Source of the DNA: Hyalella azteca
Taxonomy: Eukaryota > Arthropoda > Malacostraca > Amphipoda > Hyalellidae
NCBI RefSeq assembly: GCF_000764305.2
Contig: NW_025946635.1
Span: 57,501 to 121,500, forward strand
DNA length: 64,000 nt
Direction of reading: 5' to 3'
The translations under genes and the position numbers were made by a program. A model generated the notes under the pieces. The model was not told where the DNA came from, made no database searches, and saw only the letters and a list, made by a program, of their open reading frames with translations. Of this stretch, positions 34,165-64,000 are shown in pieces; positions within the stretch are counted from its first letter, which is position 1; the number at the start of each line of letters is the position of its first letter.

Positions 34165-34560
34165 GTTACTGGTGACAGGGGTGACGGGTGACAGGTTGAC
34201 AGGGTAGGTTGAGGGTTGTCAGGGCGAATAAATGACAGGTGAAAAGGTGACTGGGGTTACAGGTGGAAGGGTGACAGGCGAAAAGGTGAAGGAGCGACAG
34301 GTGAAAGGGTGACAGCTAAGTGAAGGGGTGACAGTTGAAAGGGTGAACTGCTGTTAAGTGAAAGGGTGAAGGGGTGGCAGGTGAAAGTTTTGAGTGGGTG
34401 GGGTGAGGGTTGATAGATTGAAGGAGGTGACAGGGTGACGGAGTGAAAGGTTGAAGGGTGACAGGTTGACAGGGTGACAGGTAGACAGGTTGGCAGGTGT
34501 GACAGGTAGACAGGTTGGCAGGTGTGACAGGTTGACAGGGTGGGTGTGGCAAGGAAGGGT
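34165..34560 (+). repeat. SPPL2 3' region minisatellite, with candidate poly(A) signal at 34227
   Basis: Loose 10-22 bp repeats (gtgacaggttgacagggt and variants) begin just after the stop. An AATAAA at 34227-34232, 67 bases after the stop, may be the poly(A) signal. If so, most of the array lies beyond the transcript. Confidence 0.7.
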
Positions 34561-34719
34561 AGAAGAGCAGGATTCCAATACGACGTCCTAGGATGGGAAG
34601 GACGTGGTCTGGTGTAGGATCTCTCCTAATAATTGAAGTATATATAATATAATGATACATGACATCATTGACGTGGCTAAATGATACATGTTGTTGAATA
34701 TTAGTAGCCATTGATCTTA

Positions 34720-35030
34720 TATTGGACATATAAACAAATAATATATTGGATAAATGAACAATATATATCCAATATAACCTTGATGTTATATTGGATATAT
34801 TAACGGATTATATATTGGATATATGAACAATGTATATCCAATAAAACGTTGATGTTATTTGGATATATAAACAACATATATCCGATAAAACAATAATGTT
34901 ATATTGGATATATAAGCATTATATATTGAAAATATTAACAATGTATATCCAATAAAACGTTGATGTTATTTGGGTATATAAACAACATATATCCGATAAA
35001 ACATTAATGTTATATTGGATATGTATTGGT
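34720..35030 (+). repeat. AT-rich ~50-bp tandem repeat
   Basis: About six units of atattggatatataaacaat followed by gtatatccaataaaacgttg. It contains short self-complementary segments (tatccaata / tattggata). Confidence 0.85.
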
Positions 35031-35181
35031 AAAATTAGCGCGTTTATATACGCGATAATTTCAACGCATCACTAAATATTTAGTGAACCAGGCATGAAGT
35101 TGTCTGCATGATACTACCATGACTAAATATTTAGTAACCATGCATAGTATCAATGGTATTCAGTAATGGTATATACTACCA

Positions 35182-35258
35182 CCCAGTGAAAATTTACAGA
35201 CGCGGCAGCTTCTGATTTGCATTACCAGAAGCTGGGGCGACTCTAAATTTTGTTAGGG
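35182..35258 (+). repeat. 77-bp hairpin element, copy 3 (full length)
   Basis: It runs from CCCAGTGAAAATTTACAGAC to CTCTAAATTTTGTTAGGG, with the hairpin arms cagcttctg / cagaagctg around atttgcattac. It differs by one base from copy 4. Confidence 0.92.
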
Positions 35259-35454
35259 TATCTAATTACTAGATATTCAGTGCATGTTGCTACCATTACT
35301 GCTACCATTATACCGGCGATACCACGACTGTGTTCATCATAAGGCTAATCTATTCACTGGGCGATGATTTTTAATCATTGGATTCAGAATACTTTGCTGC
35401 TTATCAAACGTTCTGAATTTAGAATGAAATGATTATAGGCATTAGTCGGTGATT

Positions 35455-35665
35455 GTAGTTATGTGACAATCATTGTACTTACGTGGCAATCATTGCACTA
35501 CGAGGGCAATGATTTTTCCCGCGAACATTGATTGTGCTCTGGGTGTAATGATTGTACTAGGAGGCAATGATTGTGCTAAAGAGGAATGATTGTGCTCAGG
35601 GACAAGGAATGCATCTAAGGGTAATGATTGTACTTGGCGGTAATGATTGTAATGATTGTTTAGCC
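35455..35665 (+). repeat. ~20-bp tandem repeat
   Basis: About ten irregular units of ggcaatgattgtactaggag. No function is visible. Confidence 0.8.
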
Positions 35666-35699
35666 TCATTTTCGACGCTTTCCGTATATTCAATTCAGT

Positions 35700-37088
35700 A
35701 TAGATACGTAAAATCTTTGATCAAAACAACGCAAATTTAAAAGTTTTTTTTCTAAAGAAATAAAATCTAAAAATTATTTATTAGTTTCCAGCCTGCGTAA
35801 ATTTTTTTGTATTAGCGAAATTTTACTTCGCTGCTTATCTTTTGTTTTGGATTTAACTGTCGTTACTGAATTTTTCTAAAAAATAGTAGGTAGATATTGT
35901 TTATATCTTTCAAGGGTTGGTTTGAAGGAAGAATGTGAAATATTTAATTTTTTCATCTTACGAACCTTATCATTTCGATCATAATTGTGTATGATAATCC
36001 AAATTTAACTACTATTATTGAAATTCGGTAAGTTCATTGTTGAAAATAGTTTGGTCTAAATGATACTAAAACCAAAAATTGAATTGCTTATGGACAATCT
36101 TCCATCTGAAAAATTGAGTGCTGCTAAAGCTTTAGTAGGTTTGAACCCCTGGCTTCTGATCCATTCCTTGAACCTTAAACTTCTAAGCCTTTCTTTGAAC
36201 CCCTGACTTCTTTGGCCTTCCTTGAAGCCTTTTTTTTGAACCCCTGACTTCTTTGGCCTTCCTTGAAGCCTTTTTTTTGAACCCAGATTGCATTTCCTAA
36301 ATATAGGATTGCATTTCCTAAATATAGGATTGCATTTCCTACATCTACGATTGCAATTCCTGTAGAGAAGCGTGCTGAATAGTACAAGTTTTTGTATTTG
36401 TTGTTTCCTGTGTAGGATAAAGGTTATCCTAGGAGTTAGTTTATCAGGGTTTTTAGGATTATTATGTGTGTTTTGCATTTGTTCATATATACCATATGCT
36501 ATGGCTGTAAATCACCCATGCACTTGTTTTTCCCTATACTTTCCATCGCACAATTTAATTGGCCTTGATCAACTATAATATATTTACTTCAATTTTTTAT
36601 ACAAGTGCTAAATATTTCGACTTGGCTTGTTTGTTTGAGGAATTTGATCGATCTAAGCTGTAATGTTATTTGATTTATTTATTTCAATGTTATCGTAAGT
36701 TTTTGAAATGTTCAAGTTAATAATATCTCACAGAATGATGTTCACTTTGATCATAATAGATGCGAAATAACATAATATTAGGTAATATTGTTATGTGAAA
36801 AAATGATTTTTTTTTAAATGAAAATTAAAATTTAGAGATGACCATTAAAACGTACAGAATCTCTTCCGCGAACAAATTCGTCCGCTTATAATAACTTTAG
36901 AAAATAAGACACTGTCGGTTATCGCTTATTTATTATAGATCCATGATCTCATGGAATTTTTATACAATAATCTAGCATTTCTAACTGATTTCCCGAGTTT
37001 TTCTTAAGTTCCTCAGCAATAAATAGCAAAAATTCGGAAAATGTAGCAATAAATGGCCTTCTAGAATCCGTCTGTTCACGGAATAATT
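35700..37088. other. Intergenic AT-rich DNA with one short tandem array
   Basis: At 36140-36350 a ~60-bp unit (ttgaacccctgacttctttg) and a 20-bp unit (gattgcatttcctaaatata) are tandemly repeated. No gene is supported. Confidence 0.5.
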
Positions 37089-37165
37089 CCCAGTGAAAAT
37101 TTACAGACGCGGCAGCTTCTGATTTGGATTACCAGAAGCTGGGGCGACTCTAAATTTTGTTAGGG
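37089..37165 (+). repeat. 77-bp hairpin element, copy 4 (full length)
   Basis: It is 77 bases long like copies 3 and 5, with the hairpin loop atttggattac. No clear target duplication is seen (left flank ggaataatt, right flank aagtgctgt). Confidence 0.92.
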
Positions 37166-39562
37166 AAGTGCTGTTCATAGTGTGTTTACTTATATATATT
37201 TTGGAAACATTTTTCAGTTCGTTGATTGCTACAGGGAATTCGCGGATGCTGTTAATATTGAAATTATTTTTAGCCTTTTATAAATTTTGAAAGTAGAATC
37301 TGTCGCTATGGCTTTGCGTCAGGTTGTTGCTTCGCTTTGCTCCTGGGATTTGGAAGCCATTTTATCCACCACTCACATCCACCTCCATGAAATTAAGATC
37401 ATGTGGTTAACCATTAAGATAATGAGTTACATCAAAGATATTTCTCGTGTACTTAGATCATGATTTCAAAATGATTACCTGCAATCCTTACGAGTGATTG
37501 AGTGAATTATTCAATATTGGCGTCATTTCATATTGGCTACATTCAATATTACTGTAGCCATATTTATTAGCATGGATATTATTGGCCTCGCTTCTGCCAT
37601 GCGTTCGGCAATATTTCAAAGAAATGTAAAATATTGAAACATATCCTTCGAAATTTTCCGCGTCAATAAATATTGAATGTGAACGAATCGTCATGAGTTC
37701 ATTGTCTAAATAACGAATTTCAGGTATCGTATTTTTCAATAGCATCGGCTTCTGGATTTACGACATCGTAATAAATTCCTGCTTCGTGCCTGAAATCATA
37801 TTCGAAAATCATGATTTTGTTCTTCGAATTTCAATGTGTATCATTTAATAAATCTCTACCTATACAACTAAACGGATTATATGAACTTTTGATCAGAATT
37901 TTTGTGGCGTAAAAATAGCAATGGCGTTTGAAAAGTTTCTACGACTAGTTTATAACTAGGAATATTTTTTGAAACGTGTTAATGGGGTTTGATATTTCAA
38001 GTTGAATGTTTTAAATAACGATTCAGCGATACATGATAAAAAAAATAAGATGGAGATCACAAGTCGTGTAAAATAATTTGTTCTCTGCTTATTTCTAAAA
38101 TCAGAAAATAGTTTTCTGGAATGGAGATTTACATGAACTGAGTTTACTACTTATTGAACAATTTAAATAGTTTTATCCGAAAATACCGTGTAAATTATGT
38201 GCTAGAGGACACTCTTTTCTACGTGAATCTTTCGCTATAGATGAACAATCTTCCATCTTCTATAGATGGTGTACAGCAATAATGGTCGGCAATTAGTGAC
38301 AATGTTATCGACGTGCATGCCATTATTGCTAATATTGATACCCTAATTGATGCTAGTGATGCCGTGTTATTTTTGAATTATTTATTTTGCCTTGTTATAT
38401 TGATTGAAATGATGCTCTTGACGCTTCATTTCGTCATCAAGTGGACATTTTTTCATCATTTTCGCTACATCTGCAAGTTATTAACTCCGATTGTAGGCAG
38501 CTTTTTTGCACTTATTTTTTTAAAGTATTTGGTATCTATATTCAGCTATGTCTTAAGTTATTGAAGTCTCAGACTTACTACATTGTATATATCACCTGCT
38601 CTCTATTGGGATGATCCAAGCAAAAGTGAAAAGTGCATCGCTATTTAGACAAAGCTTCGCTCATTTCTCTCAGTGATGGTTTATTAGCGGTAGCATGAGT
38701 AACCAGTTAAGGTAGGAATAGCATTGGTGGCGGTAAATGTATTGGTAAAGTACGCAACTCTCTTTATCAAAGCTTTAGGTAGGAATAGCATTGACGACGT
38801 AAATTTCGCTAGCAGCGTCAACGGAGGTATAATGTACAGAGCAAAATTAATAAATTCAGGAGTCTCTTACAAGGAAGAAGGTATAAAAAGTACAGAAGGA
38901 TTAGCAAAGAATCCTGAAATAAACGGTAAAACAATAAAAATTGCAAATAAAAGATATAAGAAACGAAACCTCATGAATGAAGAAACTGTCCTGATCCAAC
39001 AACTTGAACAAAATAATGTTGATTCTGTCTTTGCGACATTATTTTTTTACTTTCGTTTTTATTGTAATGAATTGTTTGCTAAATATTGCAATTTATGCAC
39101 TTAAATAATGAAGCCTTGAGTATTATGACTGTTTTTGGCATCTCCGTTTGTAATATTGTTGGAATGTTGAAATAAAATTCAGGGTTTGGAACTATTTCTT
39201 ATTTCCCTTTATGTTTTTTATCTCGACTCGCAAGTTAGGAAATATTCTACTAAACTTATACGAACTTACCAGTGAATACAGCGTTTTAAAACAAATAGTA
39301 AATTAAAATTAATATTATACAAAATTATACTAATTATTAATATGCAAACTAATATAATATACAGCGTTTTTCTAATGATATAATGCACGTTGTTTTAGTT
39401 AATTCTTTGTGTTTCGTTTGCAATGAAGTGCTACTTATGTTATAACAAGTGCAATGGCACAAAGTTATTATAAATACGTGGATTAAAGTGAAGCATGTTT
39501 ATTAATTGAAGCATATAATATTATTTGGAGTAAATTGAAGCAAATATAAATCGCGTTTATAG
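37166..39562. other. Intergenic DNA, no supported gene
   Basis: The longest frame (38724-39104, 126 codons, Asn/Lys-rich) shows no family motif and no splice context. A tandem echo of 'gtaggaatagcattg' lies at 38711-38795. Nothing else was recognised. Confidence 0.45.
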
Positions 39563-39570
39563 GTCATAGG

Positions 39571-40801
39571 CAGAGCTGGGCAGCGCTACTTTGAAATGTA
39601 GCGGCCGCTACCGCTACATGCTCTAAATGTAGCGGGCGCTACCGCTATACTCACTAGATTGTATCGGTCGCTACCGCTACATTAAAATGTAGCGCCGCTA
39701 CAATGGCCCAAATTATTGTAAATCTCTAAATTTTTATTGTTCTGCAATTGGGATTTACTCATAAACATTTAATGATAATAAAACATTTTCAAAACATATC
39801 AATGCAACTTTATTGCCATTAACCTAACGGCCCGAACTAGTAAGGGTTAGATACAGTAAATAAAAGTTAGTTATTTTTATGTTTTACCTTCCCTACATGG
39901 ATGTCTACTTTAATCTACCAATCTCAAAAATTATCCACATATACATATAAAAATCAGTCTTTTATTTGTATCTATATGTGGATAATTTTTGAGATTGGCA
40001 GATTAAAGTAGACATCCATGTAGGGAAGGTGAAACATAAAATTAACTGTGTAAAAATAACTAAGCAAACTGAAAAATTAAAAAATACCTGTAAAATTTAC
40101 TCGCCAGTCGCAAGCAAATTGAAATATAAAAATAACTAACATTTACTCGCAATCAAACAACACGGAATAATATTTCCATTTAGTTGAACTTTTTCTTTCA
40201 AAAATACCAGTATTTCAAAATGAACATCCGACAAGCTTGAACGCTTTGGCTTTAGGATATCCTTTACCAAGGAAAACAACCTCCGCAGTACTAGAAGGGA
40301 TTGGAGTGTTGTTCAAGGAACGCGTCACAAGGAAATTAATGATTCAGGAGCAGATAGAGCGGTGTTTAGCGGACTTTCAAAATAATTGTTCACTAGTCGA
40401 TCTTCTTCATTGATGTGACTGAGATTTCGCGTTTTCTGGAGTTCATTAAAGAACGAATCAGCATTCTCCTCGTCATCGCTGCTGCTGCTGGTAGCTTGTG
40501 TGATTGTATCAGAAGCTTCACATCAACCAGAGAGATCATTTTCTGTCTGACCTCTCTCAGTTTAGATTCGTAAAATCTATCAAGCAAAATCTAGTAATCT
40601 AAAAATTAATTAAAGTAAAATCTAAAAGTACTATTAAGTGAAATGTAAAGGCTTTATCTATATATGTAGCGGTAGCGCTGTAGCGGCAAAACCTCGTACC
40701 GCTACTTAAATATCTAGCGGGCGCTACCGCTACCGCTACAATTGCTTAAATATAGCGCCTCTACCGCCACTGAAAATGTAGCGCGCTACTGCCCACCGCT
40801 G
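39571..40801 (-). mobile_element. Decayed hAT transposon with transposase remnant
   Basis: The termini CAGAGCTGGGCAGCGCTAC and (reverse complement of the right end) CAGCGGTGGGCAG match the hAT pattern. Flanks GTCATAGG and GTCATATA are a 6/8 target duplication. On the minus strand between about 40580 and 40200 the C-terminal hAT dimerisation region can be read with stops and a frameshift: NTPIPSST, then RRLFSLVKDILKPKR and SSLSDVHFEILVF. This matches the family's NTPxPSSAxVERLFS...KRxxLSD. A perfect ~62-bp-armed inverted repeat is nested at 39887-40033. The element is dead. Confidence 0.85.
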
Positions 40802-40809
40802 GTCATATA

Positions 40810-41780
40810 GGTTGGCAATAATGGCACCATGCAGCCGTTAAAATTACTAAATTATTTATTAATGTAGCTATATATGATTGTGCAATTTTTATTTTTAATT
40901 ACACAATTACGTAAAGTTTTTTATGCAGTAATGCGTGTAATTTAAAAAATAGTTCAACTTGAACTCAACTTGATATTTCGGTATTTTTAACGTTACGGAT
41001 GCGAGCGGTCGCGATGAAACGCCGAGTTAAACTCGTCTTGTTCAACTTACAATTTAAATTTTGTTTAAATTTGAATATTTCAATCTTGTCGCAGCCTATG
41101 GATTTATTCTCAAATTAATTTAATTTTTTACGTTTGGAAGACATTGAATTGAGCATCAACTGAATTTTAGGAAACATTATTTATCAGTAACATTTTGACG
41201 GATAAATCTTAGAGTGAATTGAATATTGGCGAAAATTAATATCGCTTGCAGCTCTTAATAAGTGAACCATCCATTAAGAATATATATCTAACCATCTATA
41301 CTTTTCATAAATAATATATCTCTCACCAATTCTGCAATTCTTTAGTAATATATCTCTCACCCTTCCTATCATTCATACGAAATATATCTCGCACTATTTC
41401 TATCACTTAAACGTAATATTTCATTGTGCAATAAAAACCGCATTAAGGTTTTATGTCTTTATGACAAAAAAAACTTAATAAGGTTATGTCAGAAACCTTA
41501 TTAAGGTTTTATGTGAAGGTGAAATGAACTTATGTTTTTTTAAGGTGAAATACAAGTGAAATACATTGTCGACTGTGTGAGGAGTAAATGCATCATAACG
41601 TGAAAAGCTAACGCTTATCACAAGTGAGCATTTATTCATTGTGGGCAAATGTGGTGTGCAAACGCTCATTACATTTAGGCATCATAATGTGAATAGCAAA
41701 CGGTCATCACATTAGCGGCACTGCAGCAGAGACTTTAGAATTCACGTGGGCGTCCGTAGCGGCGAGACTGAACTTTGATT
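40810..41780. other. AT-rich intergenic DNA, nothing recognised
   Basis: Short direct repeats (aatatatctctcacc near 41290-41400) and no gene. Confidence 0.45.
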
Positions 41781-41789
41781 GCAATACCA

Positions 41790-42170
41790 GAGAACCGGAC
41801 ACACTGCTGCTGCTGCTGCTGCTGCTGCTGCGGTTGTGCTGCTGCTGCTGATGCTGTGGTGCTGTGTTGCTGTTGCTAGTGCTGCTGCTGTGGTGGTAGT
41901 TCTGCTGCTGTTGTGGTGCTGGTGCTGTGGTATTGCTTCTGCTGTTGCTGCTGCTCCTTCTGTGGTGCTGCTGCTGCTGCTGTGGTACTGCTGCAGTGGT
42001 GAAGTTAATGGAAACCATCAGCTGTTCTGAACCTTTCCTAGTTGGCTAAAAGGTGATGCTACCGTGGTGATGCTGCTGTGGTGCTGCTGGTACTGCTGCT
42101 GCTGCTATTGTGGTGTTGTGCCGCTGTTTTTGTTGTGATGCTGCTTTTCCTTTTCCACCTGAAGCGCTGT
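41790..42170 (+). repeat. (ctg)n trinucleotide repeat region
   Basis: Interrupted ctg/ctgctgtggtg repeats occur at 41796-42000 and 42055-42135. Poly-Ala/Leu/Gln frames open on both strands. No splice sites or conserved flanking peptide support coding. Confidence 0.85.
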
Positions 42171-42714
42171 TTTTGTCTCGTCAGGAACTTGACGACAGTT
42201 GGTGTTACTACTGTCGAATTTTATAGCTGCTGTTGTTACTATGGTTATTAATATTGATCTTATGTTGATCTTCTGGCTTTAATTATTTTTCTGTTGTCGG
42301 TGTTTTTAATTGCTTCTGCTGTAGTTCTTTTTACCTGTTGCTTATGCATTGTACCTATTATTGCTGCAGGTATCTATAAGTTATTCGTGAGCGATTCTTA
42401 ACTACATACCTAATACATAGCTAATTTAACGTGGCTAGTAGCAACTGATAGGATAGGTAACTCGGTAACCATCAGATGACAGAGTAAAATGTGTAAGGTA
42501 TAATGGTGAAAGGTATGCTACAAATTGTTTCCAAAGTGTCTCGAAAAATCTCCAGAGAAAATATCCCTTATGTATAATGTGAGGATGTGTTAGCAAGTAT
42601 TTTTAGAAGAAGTGTTCTTCTGAGAAAGTTCCCCCTAGTGTAACCTGCTAAAATGTCCCCAAGTATGCCCAGGGAAACTTTTTGCATGTATGAATGGATA
42701 AAGTGTATTTAGAG

Positions 42715-43185
42715 TACACCTGCTGACGGAAATTAAAGACACCTGCATCTGAAATTATAGACACCTTTTTTGAAATTACAGATACTTTCACATGAAATTA
42801 AATGCATATGCATCTAAAATTGGAGACATATACACCTGAAATTAGAGACACCTGCATCTAAAATTATGAACACCTGCATCTGAAATTAGAGGAACCTGCA
42901 TCTGAAATTAGAGGCACCTGCATCTAAAATTAGAAACACCTGCATCTGAAATTAGAATCACCTGCATCTGAAATTAGAGACACCTGCATCTCAAATTAGA
43001 GGCACCTGCATCCGAAATTAGAATCACCTGCATCTGAAATTAGAATCACCTGCATCTGAAATTAGAGACACCTGCATCTCAAATTAGAGGAACCTGCATC
43101 TGAAATTAGAGACACCTGCATCTCAAATTAGAGGAACCTGCATCTGAAATTAGAGGCACCTGCATCCGAAATTAGAAACACCTGC
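42715..43185 (+). repeat. 22-bp satellite array
   Basis: About twenty units of gacacctgcatctgaaatta(ga), becoming more uniform toward the right end, where the array abuts the next one. Confidence 0.95.
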
Positions 43186-43610
43186 AAGGTAGAACGCGTT
43201 TGAGGGTAGAACGTGTTTGAGGGTAGAACGCGTTTGAGGGTAGAACGCGTTTGATGGTGGAACGCATTTGAGGGTAGAACGCATTTAAGGGTAGAACGCA
43301 TTTGAGGGTAGAACGCATTTGAGGATAGAACGCGTTTGAGGGTAGAACGCGTTTGTGGGTAGAACGCGTTTGATGGTGGAACGCATTTTAGGGTAGAACG
43401 CGTTTGAGGGTAGAACGCGTTTGAGGGTAGAACGCGTTTGAGGGTAGAACGTGTTTGAGGGTAGAACGCGTTTGAGGGTAGAACGCATTTGAGGGTAGAA
43501 CGCGTTTGATGGTGGAACGCATTTGAGGGTAGAACGCGTTTGAGGGTAGAACGTGTTTGAGGGTGGAACGCGTTTGCGAGCAGAACGCGTTTGAGGGTTG
43601 AACGCGTTAC
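43186..43610 (+). repeat. 17-bp satellite array with acgcgt core
   Basis: About 24 units of gggtagaacgcgtttga follow the 22-bp array directly. CpG-containing acgcgt units alternate with acgcat and acgtgt variants, the pattern expected of CpG decay. Confidence 0.95.
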
Positions 43611-44300
43611 TGAGTTACTGGTTCATGTAAGGTGCAATAACGTATTCGGTAAAGCTCACCGCTTCTGCTATGGTCCTGGAGATAAGCTGTTTAAATTATT
43701 TAATGTCTTTGCATGATGATAGAGTTTATTTTGAACTAGCAATGAAATTTTCTGTTTATCAGTACAGCTAGCCACAACAATAGTACACCTAACAACAGCA
43801 GCACGCTTAATCATAGCAACATCACAGCAAGCAGCATATCCAGCAACAGCGGCAGCACTGTGAAAAACTAAAACAATAAAAAAAAACTAAAAAAAAACTA
43901 AAACTAAAAAACTAAAAACTAAAACAATAGCGATGAAGTAAGCAGTGTTAAATTCAGTTGTAACTAAGAAATCAACGACAGCGGTGGTAATAAAACTGAA
44001 TAAATACTTCAAGTAAGCAACTTGCAGTCGAGATGAGGAAGCAACCGCCACCATGCATCAGCCATCAGCAGCAGCGGCAGCAGTGGCAACATGGGCAGCA
44101 GCGCCAGAAAAACATGCCCTCGTGTGAGTGTCTAGCCACGGAGGCATCAGTAGGGTATGGGCTGCGCTCTGACCCTCACTTGCTGCCCTCACCGTCCTCA
44201 GTTGGGTTCGGGCTCTGGTCTGACCCTCATCTCAAGCAACTGCTAGGACCTCACCGGCGCCAGTCGGCCCTACAGAGCCGGCACTTCTCTCAGGCCGGCC
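43611..44300 (+). other. Presumed 5' flank/UTR of the collagen gene
   Basis: (cagcag)n and (aaaaact)n tracts and no recognisable TATA box. An upstream ATG at 44033 opens a 113-codon frame that overlaps the collagen start out of frame. It would act as a uORF if transcription starts upstream of it. The transcription start is not visible. Confidence 0.4.
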
Positions 44301-63279
<18,979 letters not shown>

Positions 63280-64000
63280 GCCCGATCCTTCTCATTGCAC
63301 AACGATGTTATAAATTTAACAAATTATGGGACTTCAATGCCAAAATTTAGTGCTACCACAACTATGAACTCGCAAAAAAAAACTTGAATTTACTTGAAAT
63401 ATTTTACATAACAAATCATATAGCGTAAAAAATGAAAAGCAAATACTAATAATCATCACGAATAAGGCGCTTTAATTAGAGATAACAACCGTGAGAGCGT
63501 AATTGGTGCATAACACTATTACAAAAATAAATTACACAACTACATTTATGAAGTCGAGCAATAGTTTTGCCACTGTTTTGGCATCTATAGATTAATATAA
63601 AGCTAACAAAACTGCCATTTTAAATTAGCATAATTCTCGAAGCTTTCTTTTATTTCAATGTTTACTTCAGTTATTTGCCGAATGGGAGTTAATTTGGCAT
63701 TTGCAACGGACTTGTATAAACAACATTTTTTCTAGCATTAAGGAATATCGCCCTCCTCCCTTTCTTTTTATTTCTGAATCTATTTCTATTCTTGGACCTT
63801 CTAAGTCCAAGCTAGTTGCTGTGACTCAGTTGATGTTGTTTAAAAAGACCCAATTTAATAAGAAATTAACTTTTCTTATTTTAATTGTGGCAAGCGATGT
63901 ACAATACGTCATGTGATTGTGTATGTGTGAGCGAATGTGTGTGACTTCGAGCAAACTGTGTACATTTTGTATAGATTCTAGTTTAAGGAACGATCGAATG
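63280..64000 (+). other. Collagen 3' UTR and downstream DNA
   Basis: An AATAAA at 63526-63531, about 250 bases after the stop, is a candidate poly(A) signal. No further gene is recognised before the end of the window. Confidence 0.5.

Noticed and set aside
32063..34191. Long Ile/Met/Ser-rich ORFs in SPPL2 intron 13
   Set aside because: Microsatellite frames. Only the exon 13 and exon 14 portions fit the protein family.
38724..39104. 126-codon Asn/Lys-rich ORF
   Set aside because: Plausible length for chance in AT-rich DNA, with no recognised motif, no splice context and no repeat relationship. Kept only as unexplained.
41707..42030. Poly-Gln/poly-Ala ORFs on both strands
   Set aside because: CTG trinucleotide repeat without flanking conserved peptide or splice sites.

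Overview
The window is nuclear DNA from an animal, most likely an arthropod and possibly a crustacean (inference). It has AT-rich introns, GC-richer exons with GT-AG splice sites, many minisatellites and transposon relics. It carries an intact fibrillar procollagen gene, which crustaceans have and Drosophila lacks. There is no prokaryotic gene organisation. Two runs of N and two copies of a sequencing-library junction adapter show that this is a draft short-read scaffold.

Layout. 1-181: last coding exon of a glucose-6-phosphate 1-epimerase-like gene, followed by a minisatellite in its 3' region. 1.1-20 kb: no supportable host gene, but a dense field of non-autonomous elements. These are a tRNA-derived SINE, two elements with 'ATGGGGTAA' ends, several foldbacks and a hAT-type element with an 8-bp target duplication. 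20.1-34.2 kb (+): a complete signal-peptide-peptidase-like 2 (SPPL2) gene with 14 coding exons and about 598 codons. It has a lumenal N-terminal domain and nine membrane segments carrying the YD, GFGD and PAL motifs. 34.2-44 kb: intergenic, with minisatellites, two 77-bp hairpin elements and a decayed hAT transposon. 44.3-63.3 kb (+): a complete fibrillar procollagen gene with 20 coding exons and about 1,739 codons. In order it encodes a signal peptide, VWC domain, Tyr/Pro repeat block, minor helix, a 338-triplet major helix and a fibrillar C-propeptide (COLFI).

The two full genes are functionally unrelated. SPPL2 is an intramembrane aspartyl protease of the endosomal/secretory system, and the collagen is a secreted matrix protein.

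The most unusual signal is structural. In at least a dozen places, spread over all three genes, a tandem repeat contains a copy of an exon edge. Either the last exon bases plus the splice donor, or the acceptor plus the first exon bases, have been duplicated into the neighbouring intron, from one extra copy up to more than twenty. In two places the copies stay in frame and would offer alternative protein isoforms. Other notable points are a helix length and cross-link lysine spacing equal to those of vertebrate collagen I, loss of exactly the two cysteines that make interchain bonds in the C-propeptide, and one Gly-to-Ala break in the helix.
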